64,000 nt of DNA from Bolinopsis microptera (Eukaryota; Ctenophora; Tentaculata; Lobata; Bolinopsidae): positions 13,056,983 to 13,120,982 of the forward strand of contig NC_087077.1 in assembly GCF_026151205.1 (NCBI RefSeq). Reading direction: 5' to 3'. Under the pieces are notes generated by a model. That model saw only the letters and a list, made by a program, of their open reading frames with translations. It made no database searches and had not been told where the DNA came from. Below are positions 21,531 through 35,227 of this stretch, one piece after another. Within the stretch, counting starts at the first letter, position 1. Each line of letters begins with the position of its first letter. Position numbers and translations under genes: made by a program.

Positions 21531-23492
21531 TAGGACAACTTCTCGACTTTTACTACATGGGAAAAGGAGAAAAAGAAAAAGATGTAAAAACTTTTCAGCG
21601 ACTCCAAGTGTTGAGATTGCCAGGTGAAGACTGAGGGAATGTAGCATAAAATCCACTCAGATTGCTACCGAAGAAACCGATTTGCTGTTCTAGTGGGCAA
21701 ACAGAAGCTAGGCGATGCTTATCAAGCGCCAAAGAGCACCTGTGGAGGGGCAGTCCGGGAATGGAGGAAGACACGTTGGCAGGGCTGACATGCTAAAAGC
21801 TGACCATGATCAACAAGATCACAGGTAAGCTCCATCATATATGGCAAAATCAAGGGGAAAATCACCAACGGAAAAGGGTCAGAAATGGAAGGGATCCTAT
21901 TTTTGCTTCTTCTCGGTCACCACCGACGGTAGGAGAACGCGGAGAGGATAGTTGATCCAGATCCACCACCTCTGAATTCGGATACAGAACCGTTACGTTG
22001 GATGAGTACAGGGAAATGCAACAGTCCAGCATAAAGGAGGGAAGCCTGGAGGTGGGACGACAATACATAGCCCAGAAGTCTTAAAACGATTGCTGCGACC
22101 TTGATCAATTTGTCTTAGACTTCTGTAACAATGCTTATTGAAGCGTGAGAAACCAGACCAATGGTCAACTGCTACATCTTACCAATTCCAAGAAGGGCGA
22201 CCTTAGCGAACAATGAAACTATGGGGGAATAAGCTTTGTCATCCCTAGTTGCCAAGTCTCTAAAAAGATGGTTCCGAAACGGTTTGAAGCCAGAAATCGG
22301 AGACTATTCGCGTTGAAACCTGAATGATTCAGACCAGGAAGGTCAACAATCAAAACAGATATTGGTACTGAGACGTTTATAACGAGGGTGTCAAGAGTCG
22401 GAAAATGCCAGCTGTTCTGACATTTATAGACTTTAAGAAGGCTTTCGACAGTTGTACATCGTGGAAAATGCTAAAGATTTAGAAGCTTACGGCATTCAGT
22501 CAAAATGTTGCCGCTTATACGGTCATGTTACGAGAAGACAATGGCCAAAGTCCTAAACTCCAGACGGAGAAACTGAATTGTTCGAGATATCTTTGCAGGT
22601 GGGTATACAGGGGATACATTAGAACTTAACCTCTTTGCAATAGTCTTCGACTACTGTTTGAGGCATGCATAGGCGATGATGCGGAGCGACTTGATCACCC
22701 ACGAACGTAAAAAAAGCAGATAGAGTGGCCCCAAGATTCAACACCGATGTGGCCTTTGCAGATGATATAGCACATATAATCTGAGAAATGGACAAGGCTA
22801 AATCGAGTTCCTGCTCAGAGTAGAATCGGCGGCAGCAAGCGTGGGACTACACATAACGAGGCAAGACCATAGGTCATGACACTGAATAGGAGGATCGATC
22901 TAGCGACCTACAAAGTCGATCCGGGAAGCCATAGAAATGTAGATGAATTTCATCTACTTAGCTCTGGATTGAGAGCGCCACAGATAGGAGTTAAGGGGTT
23001 TGAAAGGGAAAACGCGTGGGGTGCCCCTACATAGACTGAAGGATATCAGGAATCCAAAACTCTCAAAGTGCATAAGATTAGATTGTCTAGCGGCTTGTGA
23101 ATCGTACTGCTTACGGATCAGAAACCTGGACATACAAAGGCTTTCAAGAGAAAGTTTGGACCGGGACATACACAAAGTTGTTGCGTTATGTGCTGGGTAT
23201 CTCTATGGAAGGACAAGGTCAGCATATATAACTTTGTATGGTAGCCTCCAAGGCTGTCAAACAAGTTACGAGCAGGAGATTAAAAATGGCCGGGACACTG
23301 CAATCCGCATATGAAGTTCTTGCAGTGAATTGTCTTATGGGAACCCTCGACGGTAGAGCCACAGCAAGGCCGACAAGAAAAGCTTCTTGTCTATGTTACT
23401 GAAGACAGTTGGGACAACTCTAAAGAGGAACTCGAACCCTGATTGCGGGACTGGGATATTGGAGGGGGTTTTCTGGCGTAGATCGAGCTTAG
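21531..23492 (+). pseudogene. LINE reverse transcriptase body, unit 4 (frame-broken)
   Basis: The DNA of motif A (about 22420-22462) differs from the majority only by an extra T after GACAG. The catalytic region reads GCAGATGATATAGC (about 22756), so the FADD codons are present. The region after the polymerase, 23000-23314, gives a 104-codon frame with LHRLKDI, AACES and ITLYGSL in order. The end reads GATCGAGCTTAG, with an A/G change beside the stop TAG at 23490-23492. Confidence 0.85.
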
Positions 23493-23500
23493 CTCCGTCA

Positions 23501-24440
23501 TAGTAGTAGTAGGGTTGTGTCAGATTACCTGATTAAATGGTAGTTCAGAGAGTATGGCGCATAACTGATAAATGGAGTAAGTTCAGTGGTTGTGAGAATA
23601 ACATGATAAATGTAGTTCAGTGGTAGTGTCGGCATTAACTGTATAAATGTTAGTTCTGTGGTAGTGGCGCGTACTGGATAAATGTTAGTTTCAGTGTAAG
23701 TGGCGCATAACCTGATAAAATGTTAGATTCAGGGTAGATGGCGATAACTGATAAATGTTAGTGCTGTGGTAGTGGCGCGTAAACCTGATAAATGTTAGTT
23801 CAGTGGTAGTGGCGCGTAACCTGATAAATGTTAGTTCAGTGGTAGTGGCGCTAACCTGATAAATGTTGTTCAGTGGTAGTGGCGCTAACCTGTGATAAAT
23901 GTTAGAGTTTCAGTGGTAAGTGGTGCTGTAACTGATAAATGTTAGTTCAGTGGATCGTGGCGCTATAACCTGATTAAAATGTTAGTTCAGTGGTTAGTGG
24001 CGAGTTAACTGATTATTTTTAGTTCAGTGGTAGTGGCGCGTAACCTGATAAATGTTAGTTCAGCTGGTAGTGGCGGGCGATTCCTGGAAAATGTTAGTTC
24101 AGTGGTCGTGGCGCTCATACCTGTATAACTGTTCAGTTTCAGGTAGTGGCGCATAACTGATAAATGTTTGTTCAGTGGTAGTGGCCTGTGTGGCGGATAA
24201 GCTGATAAATGGTAAGTTCAGTGGTAATGGCGCATACCTGATAATGTGTAGTTCGTGGTAGGGGCGCCATAACCTGATAAATGTTAGTTCAGTGGTAGTG
24301 GCGGTAACTGATAAATGGTAGTTCAGTGGTAGTGGCGTGTAACCTGATAAATGGTTGTTCAGTAGGTAGTGCGCGGTAACCTGATAAATGTTTGTTCAGT
24401 GGTAGTGGGCATAACCTGATAAATGTTGTTCAGTGGTAGT
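23501..24440 (+). repeat. Minisatellite block 5
   Basis: The marker copy at about 24181-24197 has a duplicated TG (GGCCTGTGTGGCGG). Several copies near 24080-24160 are heavily damaged. Confidence 0.88.
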
Positions 24441-26435
24441 CGTCAACTCTCGAACTTTTACTACCTGAAAAGGAGGAATAAAGAAAAGATGTAAAATCTC
24501 GCGACTCAAGTGTCTGAGATTGCCAGGTGAACTGAGGAATGTAGCATAAAAATTACCACTCAGAAGATACAGAAGATCAACCGTGAATAGCTGTTCAAGT
24601 GGGCAAAAAAAGAAGCTAGGCGTCTTATTCAAGCAGCCCAAGAGCTCCCTGCTGGAGGGGCAGGTCCGGAACTGGAGGAAGCAAGTGGGCAAGTGGCATG
24701 ACATGCTTAAAAGCTGGACCATGGTCAACAAGCTCAAGGTTAAAGCTCCATCTATACTGGCAAAATCACGGAAAATCACAAACGGAAAGGGTTCAGAAAA
24801 TGGAAGGACTTTTTGCTACTCTTCTGGTCACCACCGACGGTAGTGTAACGCGGAAGAGGATATTGTCCAGTCACCCACCTCTGAATTATCGGAACAGAAC
24901 GTTTAGTTGGTATGAGTACAGGAAGCAAAAGTCCAGCATAAAGGAAGGGAATGCATGGGGTTTGACGAACACATAGCCCAGAAGTCTTAAAAATCGGATG
25001 CGACCTTGATCGAAATTGTCTTAGATGTCTGTAACAATGCTCTATTTGAAAGGTGAGAAGCCAGCCAATGGTTCAACTGCCATAACCTCATACCAATTCC
25101 AAGAAGGGCGACCTTAGCGAACCAATGAAACTATCGGGGATTAAGTGTCATCCATAGTTGCCAAGTCTTAAACAAGTGGTTTATAAAGCTCGGTTTGATA
25201 GCCAGAGAAATCGAGGACATTCTGGTAGAAACCAGAATGGGATTCAGCCCAGGTAGTGTCAACACACAAGATATGGTACTGAGAGTCTTATAGAGGGTGT
25301 CAAAGTGTCGGGAATGCCAGCTGTTCGCATTTATAGATTTAAGAAGGCTTTCGACAGTGTACATCGTGGGAAATTCTAAAGATTCTAGAAGCTTACGGCA
25401 TTCCAGTCAAAATCGGGCAGCGCTTATTGGCTCATGTACGAGGAATGAAGACTTTGGCCAAAGTCTAACTCCAGAGGAGAATGAAATGAATTGTTCGAGA
25501 TTAATTGCAGGTGTGTGTTACAGGGTGATACCTTAGCACCTTACCTCTTTGCATATAGTTCATCGGACTCGTATGAGGCAGCCTAGGCGGATGGAGGCTT
25601 GTGGCGACTTGGACTCACCCTCGGAACGCTAGAAAAGAGAAGAGTGGGGCCAAGATAATCACCGATGGGGGACTTTGCAGATGATATAAGCAATATATAT
25701 TGAGGACTATGGCAAGGTAACGAGAATCCTGCTGAGAGTAGAATCGGCGGGCAGCAAGCGTGGGACTTACACATAACGAAGGCAAAGCCAAGGTCTTGAC
25801 ATGAATATGGAGGATCGATCTAGCGGACTACAAAGTTCGATACGGGGAAGCCATAGTAAATGTAGATGATTTCATCTACTTAGGCTCTGGATTGAGTGCA
25901 CAGATAGGAGCTAAGGGTTAGAAAAGGAAAAAGGTGGGCGTGCCCCTCATTAGACTGAAGGATATTTGTGAAATCCAAACTCTCAAAGAGCCTAAAGATT
26001 AGATTGTTCATAAGGGCTGTGAATCAGTACTGCTATCGGATCAGAAACTTGGACACTGACATAATGCTCAAGAGAAAAGTTTGGCGGACATACAACAAAG
26101 AATGTTGCGTTATGGTGCTGGGTATCTCATGGTAGGACAAGGTCAGCTAATATAACTTTGATATGTAGCCTCCAAGGCTGTCAAACAAGTTACGAAGCTG
26201 GAGATAAAAATGGCGGGAACTTGCATCCGAACATCTGAGCTATGCCAGTGATTTAGTTACTTTATGGAACCTTCGCACGGTTTTAGAGCACAGCAAGGCC
26301 GACCCAAGACAAAGATAGATACATTGTCTTATGTTACTGCAGCGAAGTTGGGACAAATCTAAAGAGGGAACTGCGAAACCCTGATGCGGGACAGGGATAT
26401 ATGGTGGGGGTTTTCTGGCGATAGATCGGACTTAG
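24441..26435 (+). pseudogene. LINE reverse transcriptase body, unit 5 (frame-broken)
   Basis: The linker frame 24583-24843 shows SLLEGQVRNWRKQ and MLKSWTM in order. Motif A DNA lies at about 25327-25370 with one base lost (FIDL then a frame change). The FADD region (about 25668-25692) keeps GCAGATGATATAAGC, one A longer than the majority. Stop TAG is at 26433-26435. Confidence 0.84.
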
Positions 26436-26445
26436 CTCCGACCAT

Positions 26446-27400
26446 AGTAGTAGTTGTGGTAGTGGCAGATAACCTGATAAATTGGTAGTTCAGAAGGTAG
26501 TGGCGCATAAATAATAAACTGATAATTGGTAGTTCCAGTGTTGTGACGCATACTGATAAATGTTTAGTTCAGTGGTAGTGTCGCATAACCGGAATAAAAT
26601 GTTAGTTCAGTGGTTAGTGGCGCGTTACTGATAAATGTTAGTTCAGTGGTTGTGGCGTATACTGATAAATGTTAGTTCAGTGGTTGTGGCGCAAAACCTG
26701 ATAAATGTTTGTTCAGTGTAGTGGCGCCGTAACCTGATAATTGTTATGTTCAGTGGTCGTGGCGCTCGTAACGGATAAATGTATGAGTTCAGTGGTAGTG
26801 GCGCATAACTGATAATGTTAGTTCAGTGGTTCGTGGCGAATAACCTGATAATTGTTAGTTCAGTGGTAAGTGGTGCCGTAACCTGATAATATGTTAGTTC
26901 AGTGGTAGTGGCGCAGTAACCTGATAATGTTAGTTCGTGGTAGTGGCTGCGATAACCTGATTAATGGTTAGTTCAGTGTAGTGGCGCGTAACCTGGATAA
27001 TTGTTAGTTCAGGTTAGTGGCGCCTATCCTGATAAAATGTTAGTTCAGTGGGTAGTGGCGCATTAACCTGATAAATGTTAGTTCAGTGGTAGTGGCGCAT
27101 AACTGTTAAATGTTAGTTCAGTGGTAGGTGGCCTGTGGCGCGTAACCTGATTAAATGGTAGTTCAGTGGTAGTGGCGCATAACCTGATAAATGTTTAGTT
27201 AAGTGGTTAGTGGGCGCATAATCTGATTTAATGTTAGTTCTGTGGTAGTGGCGTCGTACCCTGATAAATGGTAGTTAGTTCAGTGGTTAGTGGCGTGTAC
27301 CTGATAAATGGTAGGTCAGTGGTAGTGGCGCGTAACTGACTAAATGATTAGTTCAGTGTTGTGGGCGCAGAACCTGATAAATGTTAGTTTTCAAGTGGTA
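26446..27400 (+). repeat. Minisatellite block 6
   Basis: The marker copy GGCCTGTGGCGCGTAACCTG (27130-27149) is intact here and serves as the reference. An aberrant extra AATAATAAACTG lies in copy 2 near 26510. Confidence 0.9.
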
Positions 27401-29402
27401 GTAGGACAATTCTCGACTTTTACTACCTGAAAAGGAGAAAAAGAAAAGATGTAAAATTCAGCGGACTCCAAGTGTTGAGATTGCCAGGCTGAAAGCTGAG
27501 GGAATGTAGCATAAAATACCACTCAGATGCTACAGAAGTCAACCGTATAGCTGTTCAATGAGGCAAACAGTAAGCTAGGCGATCGCTTATCAAGCAGCCA
27601 AAGAGCACCTGCTGGAGGGGCAGGCCCGGGAACTGGAGGAAGCAAGTTGGCAGGGGGGAGACATGCTAAAAGCTGGCCATGATCAACAAGATCCAGTTTA
27701 AAGCTCATCATATTACTGGCTAATTCAAGGGAAACTCACCCACGGAAAGGGTTCAGAAATGGAAGGACGCGATGATTTTGCTACTTTCTCGGCTCACCAC
27801 GACGGTAGAGAACGGGAAGAGGATATTGATCTCAGTCCACCACATTGAATATCGGAAGACCGTTTACGTTGGAGAGTAAGGAAAAGCAAAGTCCAGACAT
27901 AAGGAAGGGAAAAGCATGGTGGTGACGACAACATAGCCCAGTAGGTTAAAACGATGCGACCTTGATCAAATTGTTTAGATTACTGTAACATTGCTTATTG
28001 AAAGGTGAGGAAACCAGACAATGGTCATACTGCCAACATCATACCCAATTCCAAAGAAGGGGACCTTAGCGAACCAATGAAACTATCGGGGAATAAGCTT
28101 GTCATCCTTAGTTGCCAAGTCTCTAAACAAGATGGTTCTAAACCGGTTGAAGCCAGAAGATCGGACAAATTCTGCGTAGAAACCAGATTGGATTCTGACC
28201 TGGAAAGGTCAACAAACTCAACAGATATTGGTACTGAGACGTCTTATAGAAGGGTGTCAAGAGTCGGAAACTGCCAGCTGTTCTGACATTTATAGACTTT
28301 AAGAAGGCTTTCGAAGTGTACATCGTGGGAAAATGCTAAAGATTCTAGAAGCTTACGGCATTCCAGTCAAAATGTGCAGCTTATAGGTCATGTACGAGAC
28401 GACCAAGGCCTCCAATGTCCTAACTTCCCCCCCCCCAGACGGAGAAATGAATGTTTCGAGTATACTTGCAGGTGTGTTACAGGGTGATTACCTTAGCACC
28501 TTACTCTTTTGCAATAGGTCATCGACTACTGTATGAGGCAAAGCCATAGCGATGCATGGGAGCGACTTGGGACTTCCCCCTCGAACGTAGAAAAGCAGCA
28601 GAGTGGGGCCCAATGATCATCACCGATGTGGACTTTGCAGATTGATATAGCACTTATATCTGAGGACTGGACAAGGCTAACAGAGTTCCTGCTCAGAGTA
28701 GGAATCGGCGCAGCAAGCGTGGGGACTTCACATAAATTCGAAGGCAAGACCAAGTTCTGACACAGTAATATGGGGATCGATCTAGCGACCTACAAAGTCG
28801 ATCCGGGGTAAAGCCATAGAAAATGTAGATTGATTTATCTACTTAGGCTCCTGGATGAGAGCACAGATAGGGAGATAAGGGTTAGAAAGGGAAAAGCGTG
28901 GGGTTGCCCTACATAGACTGAGGAATCTGGAAATCCAAAACTTCAAAGATAGCCTAAGATTAGATTGTCATAGCGGCTTGTGAATCTGTAATGCTTACCG
29001 GGTTCAGAAACCTGTTCGCGGACACTGACAAAGGCTGTCAAGAGAGAAAAGGTTTGGACGGGGACATACTCACTAAAGATGTTGGTATGGTGCTGGGTAT
29101 TCATGGAAGGACAGGTCAGCAATAGAACTTGGTATTGGTAGCTCCCAAGGCTGTTCAAACAAAGTTACGAAGATGGAGATTAAAAAATGGCGGGACTCTG
29201 GTCCGACATCCTGAGCTACTTGCCAGTGATTTAGTCTTATGGAACCTACGCACGGTAGAGCACAGCAAGGCCGACCAAGATCAAGCACTTGTCTATGTTA
29301 TGAAGGAAGTTGGGACAAACTCTAAAGCTGGAAACTGCGAACCCTGAAGCGGGACAGGGATGGGATTATGGAGGGGGGTTTTCTGAGTATGATCGGACTT
29401 AG
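27401..29402 (+). pseudogene. LINE reverse transcriptase body, unit 6 (frame-broken)
   Basis: Readable pieces are TANIIP and KEGDLSEPM (28030-28080, just before the RT-1 block), and near the C terminus HPELLASDLVLW (about 29205-29240) and KEVGTNSK (about 29305-29330). A run of ten C (28427-28436) replaces the usual CTCC before the CAGACGG segment. The FADD box has one extra T (GCAGATTGAT, about 28636). Stop TAG is at 29400-29402, where the hairpin has lost a C (AGTCCGGAC). Confidence 0.85.
28427..28436. other. Homopolymer C burst
   Basis: Ten C stand where other units have two. It lies inside an otherwise aligned segment, so it is most likely a base-calling artefact rather than biology. Confidence 0.8.
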
Positions 29403-29410
29403 TCCGGACA

Positions 29411-30325
29411 TAGTTGTAGTAGTGGTAGTGCAGATAACCTGTATAAATGGTAGTTAGAGGTGTGGGCATAACCTGATAATGGTAGTTCAGTGGTAGTGAA
29501 GAATACCTGATAAATGTTAAGTTAAGTGTTAGTGTCGCTAACCTGATAAATGTTAGTTCAGTGGTAGTGGCGCGTACCTTGATAAATGTTAGTTCAGTGT
29601 GTGGCGCATAACCTGATAAATGTTAGTTCAGTGGTATGGGCATAACCTGATATATGTTAGTTCAGTGGTAGTGGGCGTAACTGATAAATGTTTGTTCGTG
29701 GTATAGTGGGCGTCACCTGTTAAATGTTAGTTCAGGGGTAGTGGCGCCATACCTGATAAATGTTAGTGTTCAGTGGTAGTGGCGCATATCCTGATAAATG
29801 TTAGTTCAGTGGTATGGTGCGTAACCTGTTAAATGTTAGTTCAGTTGGTAGTGCGCATAACTGATAAATGTTAAGTTCAGTGGTTGTGGCTGCGTTCTAC
29901 ATGATTAATGTTTTGTTCCAGTGGTAGGTGGCGCGAACTGATAAATGTTAGTTCTGTGGTCGTGGCGCATAACCTGATAAATGTTAGTTCAGTGGAGTGG
30001 CGGCATAACCCTGATAAAGGTTAGTTCAGTGGTAGTGGCGCATAACCTGATAAATGTTAGTTCAGTGGTAGTGCCTGTGGCGGAAACCTGATAAATGGTA
30101 GTTCAGTGGTAGTGGCGCATAACCTGATATATGTTTGGTCACGTGTAGTGGGCATAACATGATAAATGTTAGTTCCAGTGGTAGTGGGTGTAACTGATAA
30201 ATGGTAGTTCAGTGGTAGTGGCGTGTAACCTGAAATGTTAGTTCAGTGGTAGTGGCGCGTAACCTGATAAATGTTAGTTCAGTGGTAGTGGGCATGACCT
30301 GATAAAATGTTAGTTCAGTGGTAGT
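29411..30325 (+). repeat. Minisatellite block 7 (25 copies counted)
   Basis: I counted copies one by one. There are 18 before the marker, then the marker copy (GCCTGTGGCGG, about 30073), then six after it, in the same variant order as block 2. Confidence 0.93.
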
Positions 30326-32266
30326 TAGGACATTCTCGACTTTTTATACTGAAAAGGTGAAAAAGAAAAGATGTAAAATCTCAGCGGACTCCAAACGGGT
30401 TGAGATTGCCAGCTGAGCTGAGGGAAATGTAGCATAAAATACCAGTCAGATGCCTACAGAAGACACCGAGTATATAGCTGTTCAAGAGGGCCAAACAGAA
30501 GTAGCGTTGCTAACAAGCAGCCAAATGAGCACCTGCTGGTGGGGAAGGTCCGGGACTGGAGGAAGCAATTGGCAGGGCGGAACATGCTAAAAGCCTGGAC
30601 CATGATCAACAACGATCACAGGTAAAGCTCCATATATATGGAAAATCAGGGGAAACTCCCACGGAAGGGTTCAGAAATGGAAGGACTATTTTGCTGACTC
30701 TTCTCGCTCACCCACGACGGTAGGGAACGCGGAAGAGGATATTGATCCAGTCCACCCACCTCTGAATATCGGAACAGGAACGTTTAGTTGGATGAGTACA
30801 GGAAAGCAAAGTCCGCATAAAGGTAAGGGAAAGCATGGGGTGAGACAACATAGCCCAGAAGTCTTAAAAACGTATGCGACCGTGATAAATTGTCCTCTAG
30901 ACTCTGTAACAATGCTCTATTGAAAAGGTGAGAAACCAGACCAATGGGTCAACTGCCAACATATACCAATTCCAAGAAGGGGCGACCATAGCGAAAAATG
31001 AACTATCGGGGAAATAAGGATCTGTATCCATGTTGCCAAGTACTCTAAACAAGATGGTTCTAACCGGTTGAGCCAGAAATCGAGAAATTCTGCGTAGAAA
31101 CCAGAATGGATTCAGACCAGGAAGGTCAACAACTCCAACAGATAATTGGTTACTGAGAGTCTTATTAGAGGGTGTCAAGAGGTCGGAAACTGCAGCTGTT
31201 TGACATTTATAGATTTTAAGAAGCTTTCGACAGTGTACATCGTGGAAAATGCTAAAGATTCTAGAGGTTACGGCATCCAGTCAAAATCGTTGCAGGCTTA
31301 TTCGGCTCATGTACGAGAAGACAATGGCCAAAGTACTAATCCAGACGGGTAGAAACTGAAAAGTTCGAGATACTTGAGGTGTGTTACAGGGTGATACTTA
31401 GCACCTTACTCTTTGCATCAGTCATCGACTACTGTAGGGCAACCATAGCGATGATGCGGAGCGACTTGGACCTCTCCCTCGAACGTAGAAAAAGCAGAAG
31501 AGTGGGGCCCAAGGTCATCACCGATGTGGACTTTGGATGATATAGCACTTATAATTGAGGCATGGACAAGGCTAACGAGTTCTGCATCAGAGTTAGAATG
31601 GCGGCAGCACGGTGGGATTACACATAAACGAAGGCAAGCCAAGGTCATGACCCTGAATTTGGAGGATCGATCTAGCGACCTACAAGTCGATCCGGGTGAA
31701 GCCATGAAATGTAGATGATTTCATCTACTGTAGGCTCCTTAGATTGGAGCACGATAGGGAGGACTACGGGGTTGAAAGGGAAAAGCGTGGGTGCCTACAT
31801 AGGACTGAAGGATTTCTGGAAATCCAAACTCTCAAAGAGCCTAATAGATTTAGATTGTTCATAGCGGCTTGTGAATCCAGTAATGCTTTAACGGATCAGA
31901 ATACTGGACACTGACTCAAAGGTCAAGAGAAAAGTTTGGACGGGACATACACAAAGGATGTTGCGTATGGTTGCTGGGTATCTCATGGAAGGACAAGGTA
32001 GCAATATAACTTTGTTGGTAGCCTCCCAAGGTGCAAACAAGTTACGAAGCAGGAGATTAAAATGGCGGAACTGCATCCGTCATCTGAAGATATTGCCAGT
32101 GATGTTGTCTTATGGGAAACTACGCACGGTAGAGCTAAGCAGGCCGACCAAGACAAAGCTACTTGTCATGTTACTGAAGGAAGTTGGGACAAACTCGAAG
32201 AGGAACTGCGAACCTGATGGGGACAGGGGATATATGGAGGGGTTATCGGGCGTAGATCGGACTTAG
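30326..32266 (+). pseudogene. LINE reverse transcriptase body, unit 7 (frame-broken)
   Basis: The C-terminal 103 codons are in one frame to the natural stop (31958-32266). They show MLRMV, NKLRSRRLK, MLLKEVGTNSK and the terminal LSGVDRT followed by TAG (32264-32266), which confirms the C-terminal frame. Motif A (31201-31245) has one A lost from AAGAAGG. The FADD DNA has lost CA (ACTTTGGATGAT, about 31529). Confidence 0.87.
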
Positions 32267-32274
32267 CTCGAGCA

Positions 32275-33217
32275 TAGTAAGTGAGTAGTGGTAGTGGCTG
32301 ATAACCTGATAAAATGGTAGTCAGAGGTAGTGGCAGGTACCTGATACAATGGTAGTTCAGTGGTTAGTGACGCATAACCTGATAAATGTTTAGTTCAGTG
32401 GTAGTGTGCCATAACATGATAAATGTTAGTTCAGTGGTAGTGGCAGCGTAACTGTAATTGTTAGTTCAGTGTAGTGGCGCATATCTGATAAATGTTAGTT
32501 CAGTGGTAGTAGGCGCGATAAACTGATAATGTTAGTTCAGCTGGTAGTGGCGCGTAACTGATAAAATGTTAGTTCAGTGGTAGTGGCGCGTAACCTGTTA
32601 ATTGTTAGTTCAGTGGAAGTGGCGCAATAAAACCTGATAAATGTTAGTTCAGTTGGTAGTGGCAGCATTACATGATAAATGTTAGTTCAGTGGTAGTGGT
32701 GCGTAACTGATAATGTTGCTTCAGTGGTATAGTGGCGCATAACCTGATAAATGTTTAGTTCAGTGGTAGTGGCGCGTACTGATTAATGTTAGTTCAGTGG
32801 TAGTGTGGCGCGGTAACTGATAAATGGTTAGTTTCAGTGGTAGTGGCGATATACCTGATAAATGTATAGTTCAAGTGGTATTGTGGAGCATATCCTGATT
32901 AATGTTAGTTCGCAGTGGTAGGTGGCGCATAAACCTGATAAATGTTAGTTCGTGGTAGTGGCCTGTGGCGCGTAACCTGTAAATGGTAGTTCAGTGGGTA
33001 GTGCGGCATAACCGATAAAGTTAGTTCTAGTGGTAGTGGCGCATAACTGCAAATGTTAGTTCAGTGGTAGTGGCGTGGTAAACCTGATAAATGTTAGTTC
33101 AGTGGTAGTGGCGTGTAACCTGATCAATTGGTAGTTCCAGTGGTAGTGGCGCGTAACTGATAAATGTTAGTTCAGTGGTAGTTGCGCATAACTGATAAAT
33201 GTTGGTTCAGTGGTAGT
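32275..33217 (+). repeat. Minisatellite block 8
   Basis: The marker copy GGCCTGTGGCGCGTAACCTG lies at about 32960-32979. The block has the same length and order as its neighbours. Confidence 0.9.
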
Positions 33218-35218
33218 AGGACACACTTCTCGGACTTTTACTAACTGAAATGGAGGAAATAGAAATGATGTAAATCTCAGCCGACTCCAAGTGTTGAGTT
33301 TGCCAGGTGAAGTGAGGGGAATGTAGCATAAAAATACCATCAGTTGCTAAAGTAGACAACCGAATAGCTGTTCAATGAGGGCAATACAGAAGCTAGGCGA
33401 GCTTATCAAGCAGCCAAAAGAGCACCTGCTTGGAGGCGGCAGGTCCGGGAAAACTGGCAGGAAGCAAGTGGGGCAGGCAGAACATGTAAAAGATGGACAT
33501 GATCAACTAGATCACAGGTAAGCTCCATATATACTGGCAAAATCAAGGGAAACTCACCAAGGAAAGGGTTCAGAAATGGAAGGACTATTTTGTACTCTTC
33601 TCGGCTTCACCCACCGCGGTGGAGAACGCGGAAGAGGATATGATCCAGTCCACCCACTCTTCGTATTTCGGAATCAGAACCGTTTACGTTGGATGAGTAC
33701 AGGAGTGAAAGCAAAGTCCTGCATAAAGAAGGGAAAGATGGGGTGACGGACATCATAGCCCCTTGAAGTCTTAAAACGATGCGAACCTTGATCAAATAGT
33801 TCTTAGACTTCTGGAACAATGCTCTATTGAAAGGTGAGTAGAAACCAGACAATGGTCAACTTGCCAACATTCATACCAATTCAAAGAAGGCGACACTTAG
33901 CGAACCAATGAACTATCGGGAATAAGCTTGTCATCCCTAGTGCCAGTCTCTAAACATGATGGTTCTAACCGGTTGAGCCAGAATATCGAGACAATTCTGC
34001 GTAGATAACCAGAATGGTTTCAGACCAGGAAGGCACAACTCACAGTATGGTACTGGAGACGTCTTATAGTGGGTGTCTAGAGTCGGAAACTGCCAGTGTT
34101 CTGACATTTATAGACTTTAGAAGCTTTCGAACAGTGTAACATCGTGGGAAAAATGCTAATAGATTCTAGAAGCTTACGCGGCATTCCATGTCAAAAATCG
34201 TGCAGCTTTACGGTCTCATGTACGAGAAGACAATGGCCAAAGTCCCTAACTCCAGCCGGGAAACTGAATTGTTCGAGATACTTGCAGGTGTGTTACAGGG
34301 TGATACCTTAGCACATTACCTCTTTGCACATAGTACATGACTACTGTATGAGGCAAGCCATGGCGATGACTGCTGGTGCGACTTGGATCTCACCCTTCGA
34401 ACGTGGAAAATGCAGAAGAAGTGGGGGGCCCACAGCTCATCACCGATGTGGACTTTGACAAATGATAATATGACTTTATATCTGAGGACATGGACAAGGC
34501 TACGAGTTCTGTCAGAGTGATCGGAGGCAGCAAGCGTGGGGACTACACATAAACGAAGGCAAGGACAGGTCATGACACTGATTAATGGAGGAGTTTGGAT
34601 CTAGCGACCTACAAAGTCGTTCGGGGAAGCCATAGAAAATGTTAGATGATTTCATCTACTTATGGCATCTTGGTGAGAGCCACAGATAGGAGATAAGGTT
34701 AGAAAGGAAAGCGTTGGGGTGCCCTACTTAGCTGAAGGATATTGGAAATCCAAATCTCAAAGAGCTAAAGATTAGATTGTTCATAGCTGGCTTGTGAATC
34801 AGTACTGCCTCTCGGATCAGAAACCTGGAACTTGGGGAACCCCCCCCCCCCCAAAAATAAAATAAGCTCAGAGGAAAGTTTGTCGGGACATACACAAAGG
34901 TATTGCGTATGGTGCTGGGTATTCATGGGAAGGAATGGTCTGCAATATAAATTTGTATGTAGCTCCCAAGCTGTCAAACAAGTTACGAAGCAGGAGATTA
35001 AAAATGGCGGGGACACTGCATCGACATCCTGAGGCTACTTGCCAGTGATTTATCTTTTGGGAACCTTAGCACGGTAGAGAACAGCATGGCCGACCAAGAC
35101 AAAGCTACTTGTCGCTATGTTATGAAGGAAGTTGGGGACAAACTTAAAAGAGGAACTGCGAAACCTGATGGCGGGACAGGGATATATGGAGGGGGTGTTC
35201 GGCGTAGATCGGACTTAG
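33218..35218 (+). pseudogene. LINE reverse transcriptase body, unit 8 (frame-broken)
   Basis: Motif A DNA lies at about 34104-34140 and motif B at about 34288-34325 (GTGTTACAGGGTGATACCTT). The FADD region (about 34447) is garbled to GACAAATGATAATATG. Between YGSETW and the following segment a burst of 13 C (34840-34852) plus A-rich filler replaces part of the GACACTGACAAAGG stretch. Stop TAG is at 35216-35218. Confidence 0.83.
34840..34852. other. Homopolymer C burst
   Basis: Thirteen C followed by A-rich sequence replace a stretch of about 10 bases that is constant in the other units. This is most likely an artefact. Confidence 0.8.
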
Positions 35219-35227
35219 CTCCGACAT